A DNA stretch of 19,771 nucleotides from Hirudo medicinalis. Lineage: Eukaryota; Annelida; Clitellata; Hirudinida; Hirudinidae. A program made the translations under genes and the position numbers. This document shows, piece after piece, positions 16,260 to 19,771 of the stretch (the first letter of the stretch is position 1; the number at the start of each line of letters is the position of its first letter). The notes beneath the pieces are model-generated. The model saw only the letters and a program-made list of their open reading frames with translations, had not been told where the DNA came from and did not search any database. Where the stretch lies: NCBI GenBank assembly GCA_011800805.1, contig MPNW01000328.1:202094-221864 (forward strand), given 5' to 3'.

Positions 16260-19200
16260 AAATAAGATTGTAATTGACAAATATGACCGCAATGCTAGTT
16301 TATTTTAATTTAAAAAATTTGAATTAAGTTAAAATTAAAATATGTATTTTACAAGATGTTACGTAAGTTTAAAATATAGAAAGAAATATATAAATATGTA
16401 CTGCAAAACTTAATATAAATAATAGCAATAATAAAAATTAAAATTTAATAACTTAAAAATAAGGATGGCAAACAAACAGCTTACATCAAGTCACGAAATG
16501 ATTATTCGGTCAGCAATATTTTGATCGTTCGTACATTTTTTGTACCCCTCTAGCTAATAACGTTAATGCGTCACCAGAGCGCGGGAACATTCAAATTAAC
16601 AAGTTTTAAAAACCTTTGGTAATTAATTCAAAGTATTTGAACAATTATAGGCAAATAAAATTCTCCTGTGACATGAAAGCAGTGCGAATAAAACCAATTC
16701 ATTGTCATGCCAATATATCAAACAAAAATATTGATACTACGGAGTGAGAATTATAAATTGAAGGTTTAAATAAACTTTATTAATAAAATGTGTTCAACTG
16801 ATTTAAGGATAAGAGAGGCAAACTATCTCAATATGCAACAATTAGAAAATTGTTCAAATATGTTCAAATTCAGTTCAAATATGGCTAGTTCAAAATCAAT
16901 AAGAAAAATATATCAAGCGAGTCATGAAGGCAGTCAAAATAAAACAACTGACAATACAATAACAACAGCAACAAATTTATCAAAATAAATGAATTTAGTT
17001 GTTATTTTATATGTATACATATATATAAATTAATTAATAATTTAATTATTACCGATTAAATTCTCAATCTTCGTAATGATATTGATAATGATTATAAGGA
17101 CGTTAATGAATGTAATGCAATTTGGTGAATCAAAATAATGGATGAATAAAGTCAATATTACTTCAGAAATTCTATTGCTAGCAGCAGTGGTACTAATGTT
17201 TAAAAAAAAAAAAATTCAAGTTGTTTTAAAGTTTAAACTTAAAAAGTTTAAGAAGGAAAAAATGGAATTTAGCCATTGAATATTCTCCAATCCCAAATCT
17301 ATTTATTGTTATCAAATTTTCTCAAGATATTAATTGACGCTTTGTACAAATACATTTGTTCTGGCCATAATTTGGTGAGTTAATATTCTTAAAAAGGACA
17401 CGCCAATATTTTCTGGGCATTCTGAAGCATCATTTAAATTTAATAATTTAATAATTAGATGTGTCACTTTAATTTATTTCTAAAGTGAAAACGTAGAACT
17501 TTAGTTGTCCTCGGATGAGTTTAGAGCAAAGTTGTCATGACAGTGGACATGACGTTATTAACTGGAAGTCATAGAGATTGAAATTTCAACAATGACTCCA
17601 GTATTTCATTTTTATTTTAGTGAAATTAGCTGCTTATAACCGCCCCACAAAAAAAATACGAATTTGGAAAAATATGGTTGGGCGAGATGCATGGTAGGAG
17701 TAAAGGGGATGGGATGCAAGGGGGCGATTATCCTCTTGAGCAGCTACGCAAATGAATGATTAAGAACACCAGAAATTATATACAGTCTGAGAAAGTTTTA
17801 TGAAAATGAAAACTGCCCATACAAGCTAATTCGCTGCAATACAATAACGCACATAAGTAAATAGTTATTCATTGAGATTAACGTGCTCAATAAACCAGTT
17901 CAGTTCTTCCTTTCACAGGCATCGCAAATGTTAATACTAAATAATTGTTAATAATATCTATAATAATATTCTAAATTATATACTATCTCGAACGTAGATA
18001 TAATGTACCTATAGATATTATAGATTTGATACTATAACATCTGTAGTAATTTCAAAGACAGACTTCAATATTTCTTTAAATTAACTTAGATCCCAAGAAC
18101 ACAAATCCTGAAGTGTTCCTTGTAAACAATATCAAAAATGGCCTCCGAAAGACAAATAAGCGCAGGAGGGTACGTTTTATATTATAAAAGAATCGCTAGA
18201 AAGATGGCTATAACTATTTTATGAAAGGCATACAATAAGCTCGCAAGACAAAAATTATATAAAACGTATTATTTGAAATTTTAAAGAAATTATAAATTAA
18301 TTCTTAAAATTTTATTTTCTGTAAGAAAGCAACCGACTGTAAGAATAACTTCGTAATTATAGAATTTGAAACTAAGGAGATGTTGGATCAAATGTTGGTT
18401 CTTTATCGTCAGTCATTTTTAGTGCCGTTTCTCGTTTTAATGTTACGATTTTAATGATATTTTATATATTAGAAGTCCGCAACGTCGCAGTTTGCTTTGG
18501 TTGTAGATGATTATTAAGTAGAAATTTTATTCGTAATCTAAGTTTTCCATAGTCTAAAAGGCAAATACATTTCTCAATGTGTTGAGGGTCGTTTGTAAAC
18601 TCGCGTTCTGAATGCAGAAAATTACCTCATATGGAGATTATTCATGCATTTAACCCAACTTTGTTATTAAAACTTTGTTTTAAGTTGATCACTGCAAGTT
18701 ACCGATTGTTAACTTTTGAATGACATAAATATTTGAATTAGGTTACCTAATGTTTTGAGATAACTAGCTATTCTTTTCTTTGATAATAAGATAAATAAAG
18801 AATCTGAATTTTATTAAAGTGGGGAAGTTCCATTGGTACAGAATACTGAAAACCTAGTGGGTCTTCCCGTCGAAGAAGCACGTTTTTAAAGAATGATGAG
18901 TTCCATCTGGACCAGCGTTGATTATTGAAGAGGTAAGAGGATTAAAACTATTCCATTAATGTATGTTGAACATTTTATTATTAATGAAAGATAATGTTGT
19001 TGATGAAGCTGGCAATAACTGCTTATTGATATTTTTTTGAGCAATGCAAAGGATAAGCAATTAGAATTTAACAACATTGCGTTAAAACAAATAAGGGCGA
19101 ATGAAAAATGAGTGAATAGAAGACAATTAAAAGCGTAGTATTTTTCACAATAAGATAAAATAATTAATTACAGCAGCAGCAACATCTCTGCTCATACATA

Positions 19201-19771
19201 TTTCACATAAAAAAAAAGCGAATAAAAAAAATATGTTTTTTAGCCGGATATCCTAGATTTATGGGGTTTTTAATTTTGCGAAGTAATTGTAAGGGTAATT
19301 TTGGTCTTCGAAGATTTTTCTTAAATTGATTGAAAGAGTCGCTAAGGCAATGGTTTGGTACACTGATTGCAGAATATTTTCAATTTTCTTGGAAACCAAT
19401 TTATGGAATCAATTTTTTTTTATCCGCTAGATGTCTTTACAAACAAAAACCTTCCGAGATATTGAAAATTAAAACCCATCATTTTAAATGAAATGAAATA
19501 TCAGCTGGATCGGCGCTAGCAATCTGGGGAATTAGAAGTTTTAGCTAGTTCAGTGTAAATAAACCAATACCTAACAAGAGGCAAACGACGAAAGTTTGGT
19601 TGATTTTTATAGCTTGAACTTTATTGAAAAATCATTCTTCATTGGTATATATTAAGATTTGATAGGCTATATATAAGGAAGTAGAGGTCTTCTTCGGCCA
19701 TCTAAAAGGGAATTACGTAGTGATAGAAATTTATGAATTGATGAAATGATATAAATACCCATTATTTTTTA
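16260..19771. other. Long AT-rich stretch without recognisable genes
   Basis: I find no exon with a known motif on either strand. A 66-codon Asn/Ser-rich plus frame at 16788-16988 contains a short GTTCAAAT tandem (about 16852-16896) and is probably not coding. A small inverted-end element may lie at 17636-17731. Confidence 0.4.
17636..17731. mobile_element. Possible small inverted-repeat element
   Basis: ATAACCGCCCC at 17636 and GGGGGCGATTAT ending at 17731 are near-inverted copies. The interior is G-rich relative to its surroundings. Only the ends support this. Confidence 0.25.

Noticed and set aside
16788..16988. 66-codon plus-strand frame
   Set aside because: Asn/Ser-rich translation of a GTTCAAAT-type repeat in AT-rich DNA.

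Overview
The window looks like AT-rich metazoan genomic DNA. It has small coding exons with GT-AG introns of about 100-850 bp, tRNA-derived SINE copies, a MITE, microsatellites and long gene-poor stretches. I saw no bacterial operon features, rRNA or CRISPR. The species cannot be named from the sequence.

The main content is a minus-strand gene from about 11651 to 3510. It is built from seven tandem copies of a two-exon module. In each module a long exon (A, about 205-229 nt) encodes the first three quarters of an RNA recognition motif (RRM) of the SRSF3/SRSF7 type, with the signature 'VWVAR.PPGFAFV'. A microexon (B, 25-41 nt) encodes the last strand ('MNGRRVRVELA'). Every A exon has intron phases 1 then 2. 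Internal B exons have phases 2 then 1. The whole chain stays in frame from the ATG at 11628 to the stop at 3510, giving a predicted protein of about 714 aa with seven RRMs and a charged Lys/Glu/Ser-rich tail. I see no RS domain and no CCHC zinc knuckle. Because each module starts and ends in phase 1, modules can be skipped or duplicated without shifting the frame. This poly-RRM, exon-pair architecture is the most interesting object in the window.

At the left end (93-565, minus) is an eighth module. It resembles the first module of the big gene (both carry a 'PPW' in place of the RNP1 Gly-Phe), and a TATA/CCAAT promoter-like block lies upstream at 1545-1631. It is probably the start of a second, paralogous gene running out of the window. 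Its B exon is broken by an 86-bp insertion that brings in a stop and a frameshift.

To the right, a minus-strand exon at 15826-16127 encodes two C2H2 zinc fingers, with an E2F-like site upstream. Candidate decayed coding sequence of unknown family follows downstream at 15245-15661.

The rest is repeats and apparently empty DNA. A TIR-bearing MITE and a SINE sit in the first intron of the poly-RRM gene. Three further SINE copies lie elsewhere, a 110-bp direct repeat flanks the left promoter, and there is an (AT)n microsatellite beside a splice acceptor. In 16260-19771 I recognise no gene.
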